Program-made: the position numbers and the translations under genes | Part shown: positions 25,884 through 35,400 of the stretch, piece by piece | How positions within the stretch are numbered: the first letter of the stretch is position 1 | Layout: each line of letters opens with the position of its first letter | Source: Desulfurococcales archaeon | Lineage (GTDB): Archaea > Thermoproteota > Thermoprotei_A > Sulfolobales > Ignicoccaceae | NCBI GenBank assembly: GCA_027081755.1 | Contig: JALWJF010000062.1 | Coordinates: 1-40,166 of the forward strand | DNA: 40,166 nt | Reading direction: 5' to 3' | Notes under the pieces: generated by a model | Database searches by the model: none | Told to the model about the DNA's origin: nothing | The model's input: only the letters and a program-made list of their open reading frames with translations

Positions 25884-26845
25884 TCCCTCTCACCTATGCT
25901 GTTGAGTACTTTCATTATCTCCTTATAGCGGTTCCTTACGGTGACCTCTGTCACACCAGCAACTTGTGCTATTTCTTTCTGTGTTCTTCTTTCACCCTTC
26001 CTCATAACGGCTATGTATATTACTGCGGCAGCTATCCCTGCCGGGTCCTTACCGGCGGTTATTGGATTACCCTTTATCTTCTTCATAATTTTCATGGCTT
26101 CTTCAATGATATCCCCTCTTAGGCGTAAGGCTTGGCCTATTCTCGGTATGTAGTAGCTTGGATCGGCTATAGGAACCTTCAGATCTAATTCCTTTATGAG
26201 AAGTCTGTAACAGCGGGCTATTTCCTTCTTTTCTATATTCTCTCCGAGCTTCTCTTTTATTTCCTTCGATATCTCGTCCAGAGTTTTAGGTTGTTTGTGT
26301 ATTCTAGAGGCGATGTATATCACCGCAGCGACGACAGAGTTTATGCTTCTACCTCTAACCAGTCCTTTCTCTACAGCTTTACGGTATATTACGGCTGCCT
26401 CATCCTTTATAGGTTTCGGCAGATTCAGTGCAGCCGCCATCTTCTCTAGCTCGTTCATAGCTATGCTCAGATTTCTCTCCATTCCAGTCTGAATCCTAGA
26501 CCTCATCTGCCACTTTCTCAACTTCTGTACTTCAAACCTCCTTCTGGGACTGAGCCTCTTGCCCAGAGCGTCTCTATCCCTATGATCTATTACTGTGGTC
26601 AAGCCTTGATCGTGGAGGGTTGGAGATAAGGGTGCTCCTGTCCTTCCTCTCCTCTCCCTTTCCTCTGGAGTAAAGGCTCTCCACTCCGGACCTTGGTCAA
26701 TATACCTTTCCATTACTACGGCTCCACATCTCCTGCAGACGTAGTTGCCCGTCTCCTCGTCGAATATTATATCAGTGCTCCCACAAACGGGGCACTTGAG
26801 CTGTTCACCACCGGGCCCTCTCGCTTCGGGCACCTTCGCCCACAC
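25880..26845 (-). CDS. tfb: Transcription initiation factor TFB (TFIIB homologue)
   Basis: TFB (321 aa) recruits RNA polymerase to TBP-bound promoters. An N-terminal zinc ribbon has Cys18/21 and Cys37/40; the B-reader/linker contains [19 protein letters not shown] and the SPTLHDQGL segment. Two cyclin-like repeats (about 125-215 and 220-315) follow, the second with a recognition helix for the BRE in [14 protein letters not shown]. All parts are intact. The GTG at 26845 fits the TATA box at 26883-26890; a GTG at 26833 would place GGGGTG at normal spacing and is possible. Whether the genome has further TFBs cannot be seen here. Confidence 0.96.
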   Translation of the reverse strand: MWAKVPEARGPGGEQLKCPVCGSTDIIFDEETGNYVCRRCGAVVMERYIDQGPEWRAFTPEERERRGRTGAPLSPTLHDQGLTTVIDHRDRDALGKRLSPRRRFEVQKLRKWQMRSRIQTGMERNLSIAMNELEKMAAALNLPKPIKDEAAVIYRKAVEKGLVRGRSINSVVAAVIYIASRIHKQPKTLDEISKEIKEKLGENIEKKEIARCYRLLIKELDLKVPIADPSYYIPRIGQALRLRGDIIEEAMKIMKKIKGNPITAGKDPAGIAAAVIYIAVMRKGERRTQKEIAQVAGVTEVTVRNRYKEIMKVLNSIGERD

Positions 26846-26882
26846 CCCTTTTTTGCCTTTTCGTAAACAGGTATGGTTCGGG

Positions 26883-26890
26883 GTTTATAA
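26883..26890 (-). promoter_or_regulatory. TATA box of tfb
   Basis: TTATAAAC on the minus strand lies about 40 bases before the GTG start and about 35 bases after the end of tRNA-Trp, giving tfb its own promoter. Confidence 0.55.
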
Positions 26891-26924
26891 GTTTAAGTGC
26901 GAAGATAGGAGCCCGGCAAGGCTG

Positions 26925-27090
26925 TGGTGGGCCCGGGGGGATTTGAACCCCCGACCTACGGGTCTCTCCCCTTCTCACGGCTTTGCCTCGAAGCTCCAAA
27001 CGCCGATCATCGCCTTACGGCTCTTCCAGACCCGTAGAATCCGGCAAGCCGTCTGGAGCCCGCCGCTCTGCCTGGCTGAGCTACGGGCCC
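26925..27090 (-). tRNA. tRNA-Trp (anticodon CCA) with an 89-base intron
   Basis: Minus strand. Exon 1 (27053-27090): acceptor GGGCCCG, D arm GCTC/GAGC, anticodon stem GCGGG and loop start CTCCAG with anticodon CCA. Exon 2 (26928-26963): A38, CCCGT, variable loop, T arm GGGGG/CCCCC with loop TTCAAAT, acceptor CGGGCCC and discriminator A. CCA is encoded at 26925-26927. The intron lies after G37, the canonical archaeal site. CTCC and GGAG form the 4-bp central helix between two AGA bulges, as the splicing endonuclease requires. Confidence 0.93.
26964..27052 (-). other. tRNA-Trp intron with anticodon-complementary segments
   Basis: The 89-base intron carries a 13-base segment (27025-27037, CTACGGGTCTGGA) perfectly complementary to the spliced tRNA across the exon junction. 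A second segment (26993-27000, TTTGGAGC) pairs with the anticodon loop, with one G-U. Between them is CGATGATCG, resembling box C. ACGGCTT and AAGCCGT at the two sides also pair. The arrangement recalls the box C/D guide introns of euryarchaeal pre-tRNA-Trp, but no convincing box D (CUGA) is present. Confidence 0.6.
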
Positions 27091-27125
27091 ACCAGATCTC
27101 ATCCGTGTTACGGACTACGGAGGGG

Positions 27126-27133
27126 TTATTTAG
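27126..27133 (-). promoter_or_regulatory. TATA-like element for tRNA-Trp
   Basis: CTAAATAA on the minus strand, at the junction with the AGOG gene, is about 39 bases before the mature tRNA 5' end, implying a leader of roughly 14 bases. A palindrome TCCGT-GTT-ACGGA lies between them, near 27102-27114. Confidence 0.4.
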
Positions 27134-27134
27134 T

Positions 27135-27947
27135 TTAACAGCAAGCTCTCCTAACAATCAAACTGGCTATCCTCTCAGCCTCTTCGATACCATACTCTTC
27201 CAAATTTTTCTTCAAAACTTCTCTACCATAGCTTAGCCCTTTACACAGCGCTTTCCTCAAGCCTTTGGCCGGTAACCAGAGCAGCGCATCCAAATGAAGA
27301 GTCTTAATACCCACTTCGTGGGCTACTTGACTCCATAACCTTATCGCCTCATCTCTTCTCTTACTCATTATCTCCTCCACGTTTGCATCAATTAAGCCAG
27401 AAGAACACGTGAGAGTTGCTATCCTAGAGTCTATAGGAAGCTCTACGTCCCCCTCAACGTTCACTCCCAAGGATTTGAACAAATAGTAGGCCATCTTTAA
27501 TGCGAAGACCAATGTCTTCTCTGTCCCCTTAGCCTTTAAGGCTCTTTTAAGCCTCTCCCTTATCAAATCCAAGTTTGAATAGCGCATATCTGCTAACTCG
27601 ATTAGAGTTTTCCTCACCTTTTCTATTCTCTTTAACTTTTGCTCTTTCATTACCTTATTGTATTTTGATAGTTTAATAAACTGTATCAAGCTATCTACCG
27701 AGGGTTCATACTTCAAGAAATACTTACCGAACTCTTCCCAGTATTGTTCACCCGTGCCACTGAGCCTATAGCTCACCAAAGCATTGCCTACTACTACCGG
27801 TAACGCCTTTATGCCATGTTTTCGTGCCACCTTAGATACCCACAAGTATTGAGGATCCTTCTCCTCCATGTGATCAATATACTTAGATAAAATTGATAGA
27901 GCTTCCTTTATCTCCTCACGCCCCAAATTTCTTTGCCCTGTTGGCAT
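27135..27947 (-). CDS. Archaeal 8-oxoguanine DNA glycosylase/lyase (AGOG family)
   Basis: A 270-aa protein that I recognise as AGOG, the archaeal base-excision enzyme removing 8-oxoguanine from DNA. It is almost entirely helical. LVSYRLSGTGEQYWEEF and KTLVFALKMAYYL are family hallmarks; Lys151 is the candidate Schiff-base lysine and Asp173 in PIDSRIATLT the candidate catalytic acid. The C-terminal part has HLDALLWLPAKGL. The ATG at 27947 lies within the end of the phosphoglycerate mutase gene (32-base overlap), so the two are co-translated. Assignment of the catalytic residues by position is inference. Confidence 0.85.
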   Translation of the reverse strand: MPTGQRNLGREEIKEALSILSKYIDHMEEKDPQYLWVSKVARKHGIKALPVVVGNALVSYRLSGTGEQYWEEFGKYFLKYEPSVDSLIQFIKLSKYNKVMKEQKLKRIEKVRKTLIELADMRYSNLDLIRERLKRALKAKGTEKTLVFALKMAYYLFKSLGVNVEGDVELPIDSRIATLTCSSGLIDANVEEIMSKRRDEAIRLWSQVAHEVGIKTLHLDALLWLPAKGLRKALCKGLSYGREVLKKNLEEYGIEEAERIASLIVRRACC

Positions 27948-29166
27948 AGTTTGTCATTAGTCTAATTAGATCCCTTCCCTTAATCCTCAAACTGCCCTTG
28001 ATGGCTGCTCTTTCATTATATTCACCCACCCCATCGGGTATTTGGGTTGGTGCATATAGCAAAACGGGTACCGGATCGCCGGTATGTTCCTTAACGCTTA
28101 GCGGGGTTGCGTGATCTGGTGTTACGGCAAAGACCGCTTCACCATCATAGTAATCCAGTATGTAACCCGCTATGTAGTCAAGAGCTTCTATCATTCTTAC
28201 CTTTTCCTCTACTAATCCGTCATGAGATGCTGCATCTGTTCCCTTCAAATGAACGAAGACCATATCATAATCATTTAGACGCTTTACGGCCTCCCTTGCC
28301 TTGGCCTTATAATCCGTATCTATACCTCCAGTAGCTCCTTTAGGTACGTAGACATCCATTCCTACTGCCCTGGCTACACCTAAGACCAAGGCAGTTGCTC
28401 CCACCGCAGCCGCTTTAATACCAAACATCTCCTGAAGCTTCGGTAGCCTCTTCCTCATCATACCAGCTCCTCTTAAGAGGACTATGTTTGCTGGGGGTAA
28501 GCCCTTTCTTATTCTCTCCTTATTTGATGGATGATCCTTCAATATTTCATAACTCTTTAATGTTATTTCGTTTAGTATTTCGGCGGTCTTTTTGGCTTCG
28601 GGGGTATCCCTTAACGGTTTGGATAGTGCTACAGGCTTACCCACTTCATGGGGATCCGTATCAGTCACTTCATCGCTGAGACCGGATCCGTGGAGGACAA
28701 CCGCCAACCTATGCTCAGTGGCATGATAGAACTTAACCTCTACATCCTTTACTCTGTTCAACTTTTCATTTAATGTCTTTACAAGTTCTTCTGCTTCTGG
28801 TACCCTTCTACCAGCTCTTCTATCAATTACAATAAGTTTACCGTTTTCTTCTTTAACTGTTGCAAAATTCCCTCTTAGAGCTACATCTCCTTGCTCAAGT
28901 TCGGCCCCAACACCTAGGGCTTCGAAAGGGCCTCTACCTTCATACCATTCAAAGGGATCTAAACCGAAGAGAGCTAGGTGGGCGGTATCACTTCCCGGAG
29001 GGACTCCGGGGGCTATTACGTCCATTAGTCCTACCCTACCCCTTCTAGCCATTTCATCCAAGTTCGGTGTACTTGCCACCTCCAAGGGCGTCTTGTTACC
29101 CAAGGAAGGGACGAGCCTATCTCCCATACCATCGCCAACTAATAGCACGAGCTTGAGTTTTTTCAT
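27916..29166 (-). CDS. apgM: 2,3-bisphosphoglycerate-independent phosphoglycerate mutase, archaeal type
   Basis: ApgM (416 aa) interconverts 3- and 2-phosphoglycerate in glycolysis/gluconeogenesis. The alkaline-phosphatase-like core shows VGDGMGD near 8-14, GSDTAHLALFG with the phosphorylated Ser near 60, FVHLKGTDAASHDG, and TPDHATPLSVKEHTGDPVP with the metal-binding His residues. Archaeal-type length (about 410) distinguishes it from the 510-aa bacterial iPGM. The ATG at 29166 follows GGTG by six bases; a longer frame to 29196 is less likely. Divergent from the CBS-domain gene. Confidence 0.94.
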   Translation of the reverse strand: MKKLKLVLLVGDGMGDRLVPSLGNKTPLEVASTPNLDEMARRGRVGLMDVIAPGVPPGSDTAHLALFGLDPFEWYEGRGPFEALGVGAELEQGDVALRGNFATVKEENGKLIVIDRRAGRRVPEAEELVKTLNEKLNRVKDVEVKFYHATEHRLAVVLHGSGLSDEVTDTDPHEVGKPVALSKPLRDTPEAKKTAEILNEITLKSYEILKDHPSNKERIRKGLPPANIVLLRGAGMMRKRLPKLQEMFGIKAAAVGATALVLGVARAVGMDVYVPKGATGGIDTDYKAKAREAVKRLNDYDMVFVHLKGTDAASHDGLVEEKVRMIEALDYIAGYILDYYDGEAVFAVTPDHATPLSVKEHTGDPVPVLLYAPTQIPDGVGEYNERAAIKGSLRIKGRDLIRLMTNYANRAKKFGA

Positions 29167-29237
29167 GCAGACACCGCTTAACCTTAACGTACCCAATTAA
29201 TTACTTCTCTCCACTTAGCGGAATACGGTAAAGAGGC

Positions 29238-30047
29238 TTGAAGAGGCCCGAAGGCCCTAGGTTCTTGAGGTCTGACGGTACCCCATCAAAGCTCACGAGA
29301 ATTCATAAGGAACAGCATTGGCTAGATGAGGCCAGAGAGCTAGAAGTCGTCCATACACCAGCAAGTCCCATAAGGGTGGCTATCCTAGAGATGATTAATA
29401 GAAACATACTAGACGTAATAATAAGCGATGGCGACAAATACCTAGGATTGGTAACATTACCCAAGCTCGTGTCCGAGATAGCCCTCTGGGAGAAGAAAGA
29501 TGAGCCTATATATAAAGTATTCTTAGAGCCTCTTAAGAGAGCATTAATAAAGGTTAAACCGTTAGACTTGGGCATGGATGACAAGGAGGTTGCTGAGATA
29601 CTTAGCTCCGCTGTGCCTAGCGATGAATACCCTATAGTGCAAGAAGAGAAAGTAGTGGGCATGCTCCCCTTGAGGGAGGTCGTGGCTAAAAGACCGTGTG
29701 ATAAGGCCTTGGGAAGCATAGCACGAGAAGTCCCAGTTGCCAAGGACATAACTGAGGCATTAAAGCTAATGTATGAGACAGCTTCTCCTGTGGTGGGCGT
29801 AGAAGAGAGAATAATAGATTCGAGGGATCTAGCCAAAAGGATATGGGAGGAAAGAACACACAATGTTGGCGATCTAAGTTTAAATGACCTACCTCACGAG
29901 CCCCATGAAGTCTTCAAGGAAAACGTAAGGCTATCCGAAGCTATAGAAAGCTTAGATATACATAAAGCTGACTATATACTAGTTAAGAAGGAGGGAGGTC
30001 TAGCTTACGTACCAATAAACGTGGCAGCGTCATGCAACATACATTAA
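29238..30047 (+). CDS. CBS-domain protein
   Basis: A 269-aa soluble protein that appears to consist of CBS-type repeats: ASPIRVAILEMINRNILDVIIS followed by YLGLVTLPKLV, then ASPVVGVEERIIDSRDLAKRIW, with further degenerate copies (DEYPIVQEEKVVGMLPLREV and the C-terminal HKADYILVKKEGGLAYV). CBS pairs bind adenine nucleotides or SAM and usually regulate a partner; no enzyme domain is present. The TTG at 29238 is the only start giving the full N-terminus; its first 20 residues are basic. The 3' end overlaps the Mut7-C gene by 16 bases. Confidence 0.72.
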   Translation: MKRPEGPRFLRSDGTPSKLTRIHKEQHWLDEARELEVVHTPASPIRVAILEMINRNILDVIISDGDKYLGLVTLPKLVSEIALWEKKDEPIYKVFLEPLKRALIKVKPLDLGMDDKEVAEILSSAVPSDEYPIVQEEKVVGMLPLREVVAKRPCDKALGSIAREVPVAKDITEALKLMYETASPVVGVEERIIDSRDLAKRIWEERTHNVGDLSLNDLPHEPHEVFKENVRLSEAIESLDIHKADYILVKKEGGLAYVPINVAASCNIH

Positions 30048-30466
30048 AGTTCGTTTGTGATGCTATGCTAGGAAAACTAGCCAGATTTTTGAGAGTTCTC
30101 GGCTATGACACTCTGTATACTCAAGAAAAAGATGAACTTATCTTAAAGAAGTATAAGGATCGGATACTATTGACCAAAGATAAGGAACTTTGCAAAAGAT
30201 TCGAGGGTCATTGCATATACATTCATTCCCAAGATGTCAAAGAACAATTAGAAGAACTTCACATAACCCTAGGTTTACCACTAAAAATGCCAGAGAGACC
30301 TTTAAGGTGTTCATTATGTAATACCGAATTGGTCTATGTGGGAAAGACCAGAGATAGGGATTTATGGGTCTGTCCCAAGTGCGGTCAACCGTACTGGAAA
30401 GGCTCACATACGGAGAGGATGGAAAGAATGTTTAGAAACATAAGGAAGAAGTACATCATTTCTTGA
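30032..30466 (+). CDS. Mut7-C RNase domain protein (DUF82, PIN-like) with zinc ribbon
   Basis: A 144-aa protein of the Mut7-C family. The PIN-like fold shows VCDAMLGKLARFLRVLGYD (first catalytic Asp), an acidic EKDELIL segment and RILLTKDKELC (further acidic site). A C-terminal zinc ribbon has CSLCN and CPKCGQPYWKGSH, ending in a basic helix. The family is predicted to be an RNase; a substrate is not known. The ATG at 30032 lies inside the end of the CBS gene, so the two are probably translated together. It converges on napH with an 11-base overlap. Confidence 0.88.
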   Translation: MQHTLKFVCDAMLGKLARFLRVLGYDTLYTQEKDELILKKYKDRILLTKDKELCKRFEGHCIYIHSQDVKEQLEELHITLGLPLKMPERPLRCSLCNTELVYVGKTRDRDLWVCPKCGQPYWKGSHTERMERMFRNIRKKYIIS

Positions 30467-31406
30467 ATCTGAAGCCGAGCTTTAGTACCCCAGACGGGCA
30501 GACTTCTACACACCTTCCACAATGGAAGCAACGATAATCCTTAACGTCTTTCATTGTGTTCACATACTGGCCATAGACATCTATGTTCATTGGGCAAACC
30601 ATACTACAGAGATTACACTTAGTACATTTGGTAACGTCCTCTACCTTTATTCTGAATGGGCTATACTTGTTCATTACAAAGCCATAGAAGTTGCCCACTG
30701 GACATACGTATTTGCACCAGAACCTCTTTACCTTAAACGCCTTTTCGGCAACGATGTTCACTACTAAAGCTACTATTATGAAAGTAACATAAGCAAGTGC
30801 CGTACCCAGAGCTGCTCCGGGCAGTCCCATAGCAATTGCTACGAGTTCGTCAAAGAACTTAGTAGTCCCCGCTATTGGCGATATCGTAGTATAGAACGGT
30901 ATGCTGAAGTATACTGACAGTATGAAGAATATGGCCATCGATATTATTGGTACTACTTTCTCCTTGGCATTTGCCTCGTGATACTTCATGTGATAGCTAT
31001 CCTTGGGTAATGAGAGCTTTTTCTCAAAGATGCTGAAGAGTAGGTCCATTGGACAGACCCATCCACAGAAGAACCTTCCCAGGAAGCTGTACAGTACTAC
31101 AACTACGGCTACTCCTATCACTGTCTGGAGTATTACGTGGTGTGCTGAACCCCACAGCTCTATGAAAGCCCAAGGATCAAACATAGGTATCTCGCAAAAT
31201 ACCCTGCTCGAGGCCAAGGAACCTTCTAAAGGCATTGAGCAAGTAACGTTGCCATGGAATGTTGGCTTTACTATATAGAAATATATGGGTAATTGTAACG
31301 CAAAACCCAAGAGTATGAGCACTTGTAGTGCCCTTCTAGCTAGGGTCCATTTCCCTCTGGGCGGAGTTCCTTTGATCCACCTCTTGATCATAGATTTGCT
31401 TACCAT
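30456..31406 (-). CDS. napH: NapH-like quinol dehydrogenase membrane subunit
   Basis: A 316-aa membrane iron-sulfur protein of the NapH type that takes electrons from quinol. About four to five helices (ARRALQVLILLGFALQLPIY; VIGVAVVVVLYSF; ISMAIFFILSVYF; AYVTFIIVALVVNIV). Two CxxxCP loops, CGWVCPMD and CKYVCPVG, follow helices, and the C-terminal domain has two clusters, CTKCNLCSMVCP and CFHCGRCVEVCP. The ATG at 31406 has GAGGTGA five bases upstream, overlapping the napG stop. Last gene of the nap-like operon. No heme-binding CxxCH is present. Confidence 0.88.
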   Translation of the reverse strand: MVSKSMIKRWIKGTPPRGKWTLARRALQVLILLGFALQLPIYFYIVKPTFHGNVTCSMPLEGSLASSRVFCEIPMFDPWAFIELWGSAHHVILQTVIGVAVVVVLYSFLGRFFCGWVCPMDLLFSIFEKKLSLPKDSYHMKYHEANAKEKVVPIISMAIFFILSVYFSIPFYTTISPIAGTTKFFDELVAIAMGLPGAALGTALAYVTFIIVALVVNIVAEKAFKVKRFWCKYVCPVGNFYGFVMNKYSPFRIKVEDVTKCTKCNLCSMVCPMNIDVYGQYVNTMKDVKDYRCFHCGRCVEVCPSGVLKLGFRFKK

Positions 31407-31416
31407 GTCTTTCACC

Positions 31417-32361
31417 TCACAGACCCGGAGTTAACCTTTTGGCCTTCCTAACGTTTATCAAGTAGTCGGCGTTTAGGGAGCTTCTTATAGTTGCTTTGTA
31501 CGGATCATTATACTCTGCATCAAAGATAAGTTTTATATATTCGTCATACGTCATACCAGTATTCTTGAAGTTTTTGACCCTCTTCTCGTACTCATCCTTA
31601 GGCAAGACGTGTATAGCTGCTCCTGGAACTGGACATGAACTCATACATAAGCCACAACCGTTACACTGATCCGGTTTGACTCTTGTATGCTTGCCCCACT
31701 CGTTATAGGTAAACTCGAAGACCTCGGCCCCTCTGGGACAAGCTGATGCGCAGCTCTCGCAGTCACCACTGTTCCAAGCCCAACATAGATCTGGGTCTAT
31801 CAGAGCAATCCCCATCTTGACTTCTCTTGGCTCAATCTTTGCCAGCGCATCTGTAGGACATACCTTTACACATTCCATACAAAGCTCACATGGATGGTTG
31901 AACACATCGTATGCTACTGGGATCCCTACCTCGGCGGGATTTCCTTCGAATCCCTTTAACCTTAAAACCCCATATCCCATGTTGCTACAAGCAGTATAGC
32001 ATAAGGTACATCTGATGCATTTGCTAGCGTAGTTCTCATCAGCTCCGGGAGGAGGAAGTTCATAATGGTCTTCCTTGTATGGCTTTGTATACGTCATACA
32101 TTTGTCCGGCAATAATGGATTCTTCACTATAATCTTATTCCCTATTTTTTCAGTCAAGCCTAAGGCTTGGTAATATGCTATCTTGTCTTTAGCTTTGAGT
32201 ATCCACGGTTCATAATAATAGCCTTCACAGTCTCCCAATTCATTTGCCTTTTCTAAAGCTTCCATAGCCTTAGAGGTAGTTGGAAGTAAACTCGAAACGG
32301 CAACAAGGAGGATCCCTTTGAGCAAATTCCTCCTAGTATCGTTCAAGCCTTGAATACCCAA
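31417..32361 (-). CDS. napG: NapG-like exported ferredoxin-type protein
   Basis: A 314-aa protein with a Tat signal (TRRNLLKG, residues 9-16, then a hydrophobic stretch) and four [4Fe-4S] cluster motifs: CIRCTLCYTAC, CELCMECVKVCP, CESCASACPRG and CNGCGLCMSSCP. NapG passes electrons from the NapH quinol site to the terminal reductase on the outer face of the membrane. A 50-60 residue segment between the signal and the first cluster is larger than in E. coli NapG. The TTG start at 32361 lies 25 bases from a TATA box, suggesting a leaderless mRNA; a TTG at 32346 is possible. Confidence 0.87.
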   Translation of the reverse strand: MGIQGLNDTRRNLLKGILLVAVSSLLPTTSKAMEALEKANELGDCEGYYYEPWILKAKDKIAYYQALGLTEKIGNKIIVKNPLLPDKCMTYTKPYKEDHYELPPPGADENYASKCIRCTLCYTACSNMGYGVLRLKGFEGNPAEVGIPVAYDVFNHPCELCMECVKVCPTDALAKIEPREVKMGIALIDPDLCWAWNSGDCESCASACPRGAEVFEFTYNEWGKHTRVKPDQCNGCGLCMSSCPVPGAAIHVLPKDEYEKRVKNFKNTGMTYDEYIKLIFDAEYNDPYKATIRSSLNADYLINVRKAKRLTPGL

Positions 32362-32381
32362 GGATAATGGGCAAGAGGAGG

Positions 32382-32389
32382 AAATAAAT
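32382..32389 (-). promoter_or_regulatory. TATA box for napGH
   Basis: ATTTATTT on the minus strand is centred about 25 bases before the napG TTG. Transcription would begin at or next to the start codon, so napGH can be expressed apart from napA. Confidence 0.45.
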
Positions 32390-32427
32390 AGTACGTTCGA
32401 GATACATGAAAAAGATTTTTGTCTAAG

Positions 32428-35400
32428 TTATTCTAACTCTACCATACACTCTGGACAATAGTCCTTAAGCTTTATGTCGTAGTTGGGCTTGGCAGTCTGC
32501 TCCTTGGACCATATTCCTCCTGGCGGTATCTCGTCGGGCCTAGCCTTCCTTATCCTGGCTGCACACGTCTTGAAGTCTGGCTGGAAGAAGTACGGCTGTA
32601 CGTCGTAATTATCAAGCGTTAGTGCATTAGCTAACTTGTATTGGTCGAACCATGGTATGAAGGTGTAGTCGGCCCTCGGACCTCCTAGACCGGTCTTCGG
32701 GTTCAGTATCCTTACTGGCACCACAACCTTACCTCTTGGACTCTCTACCACTACCCAATCGCCAGGCTTGAGTCCTAGCTTCTTGGCAGTCTTCACGTTG
32801 ATCTCTGCATAAGCGCTTGGCTTAACTCTATACAGCTCTGGTACCCTACATGTCATAGTACAGGTGTGCCAATGCTCGATCACTCTTCCGGTGGTGGCGA
32901 CCATTGGGTAGCCGTCATCATTCCTTACATCTATTACTGTTCCGTCTGGTAGCCTGTACCTCAAGTTGAAGCCGGGTGCTTCAGCCGGTGCTAGCGCTAT
33001 CTCGAAAATAGCCTCTATGTCACCCTTGCTGATAGCCAATGCGTCACCCCAGCTCATTTGCTCTAGCAGTTGTAGTCCCCTCTCTGGGTCACCGCTTGCT
33101 GGTTCAGCTATGTACTTCTTGGTTACTACGAACGGTCCCTTCGGGGCAGTGAAGACGCTTATCTTACCCTTGAAGACAGCGTCTGCGTCGAGCTTCTCGT
33201 GGGTTATTATTACCTTCTTGTTGATAGTCATCTTGCCGGTCTTGTGGTCTAAGTTCACCGGTAACCATGGCCTGGCCCACATAGTCATTCTACCGGTGTA
33301 CTTGGCATAGAAGATGTTGTACCAGTCTTTCGGTAGGTTCCACTTCTTCTTGTACTCCATATCATCAATCTCTTCCACTATCTTCTTTAACACCCACTTC
33401 AGTAGTACTGGGTTGTGCCATAGGTGACCGAGCCACTTCTTCTTGTGTATCGGGTGCAGCTTGGTATCGTCGTAGTTCATTATGAAGTTGCGTATCTCTT
33501 GCGGATCGTTCATGTTCTTTATCTTGTTGTATATGTCCTTAATGACCTCTGGGTCCGGCATTAGCGGATCATACGGATATACGTACCTCATAGCGCTCTC
33601 GTACTTGTCGTACCTCCTCTTCACGCTCGGGTTGACGGCATAGGTCCAAGGCCACGGCCACCTGAAGCCGTGTTGCTGCTGCCAAGTCCTCTTGCGGAAT
33701 AGATTCCTGTCCGGATAGCTGAAGTCGTAGTAGGTGTTCTTACAGAGTGCCCTTATGTCGTAGTTCCATATGCGGTCGAGTACCTTCATGTGCCACTTCT
33801 TCTCTTGACTCTTCTCTACTACGTACTGAACCCAGCTCTTGTAACCAGCCTTCTTGGCAGCCTCATCAACCCTTTCTGGGAAGAAGACGCTCACTATGCC
33901 CTTCGGTACTAGGCCCTCGTCCTCCCAGGCCTTTCCTAACATAGCGAATATGATGTGGTCACCGATGGCTTCTCCGTACGGCTTGATCACGTAGCCGGCT
34001 ACGGAGTACCTCCTCTCGGTACAGCCGTAGAAGAACTCCTTCTCGGCGTATGCTGCTGCTGGAAGTACTAGGTCGGCCACGTCGGTAGTTCTGGTTGGGT
34101 AGATGTCGTTTACCACTACGAACGGAAATGCTGGATCGTCGTCATGCGGCTTAGCCATGCCTAGCCTGAACTTGAAGACGTTCGGGAGGCTCTGACCTGG
34201 GTTGGTCTCGGCTATCCAGATGATCTTGATCTGCCCGGCGTTCACACGGCGGAACATCTCTATTACGTGAGGTCCGGGTACTGGGTGGACCCAGATCTCC
34301 TTCATGGTCTTCTGGATTACGCTCTCTGGATAGCCCAATTCTCTCATTAACTCAGCAGTTACTTTCCTCCAGATCTCCTCTACCTCATGCCTAGCCTCAG
34401 CATTGGCAATCAGCCTTCCGTAAGGCAGTACGTGGGCTAGACCTCCTTGGTCCCTTATTCCTCCACACGCGTTGGGCTGTCCGGTTAGGCTTAGCGTGCC
34501 CTTACCATACTTACCTAAGTTACCACTCAGTGCTAGGAAGTCCATTATAGTGTTTATCGAGTGCACACCTTGTATCTTCTGGTTTATGCCCATCGTCCAG
34601 AGCACTAGGGTGTTGCCCTTAGCCATCCACTTAGTAGCGAGTCTCATGGCCTCCACTGGGTCAATCTCCACGAACGGCTCGGTGCCCTCCATGTTGACCT
34701 TAGCCGGATCCAGCTCGCCAGCTTGGATGAGCTTTTGGGCTAGGCTCCTCTTGATTAGTGGCATCTCGTCACCGAACAGTATCTTGACCATTACCTCTGG
34801 CTTGTAAAGCTTGATGAAGTCTACGAATAAGGCGAATCCCTTCTCCCAGTCTCTCTCTATCTCGTCCTCACTCCCGTATTCCTTACCTAAGCTTGGATAG
34901 AATGCGTAGTTACTCTTGACGCTGGCAGTAGTACCCATATCCCAGACCTTGTTGAGATCCTTTAGGTTGTTGTACTTAGTGTTGTAATCCTTGAGAGCCC
35001 AAGTCTTTTGGCTCTGTTTGATTATCGCGAAGTCCACGTGTCTTCTGAGCCAAGTTAGATCTAGCCATTCGGGGTTCTCACAAGTGACCTTTCCATTAAC
35101 TGGATCAGCCTTACACTTGGCCAGCTCGTAGAGAAGTATGTATATCATGGTATTCATGAAGGCTACGTCCATGGACCACCTCAGAGGTAGCCACAGATCC
35201 GATAGTACACCGGTCCTAGTCTTCCTTGGATCGGCCAGTATGATCTTCGCCTTGTCGCCCATCCTTTCCTTGACCCTAGCTATCCTACCGAAGAGTATTG
35301 GGTGGGCTTCGGCAGTGTTGGTACCTATCAGTAGGAAGGTATTAGCGTGCTCGCCGGTCTCTGGCTCCGGTATGTCAATTAGGTCATAGCTGGTTTCTGG

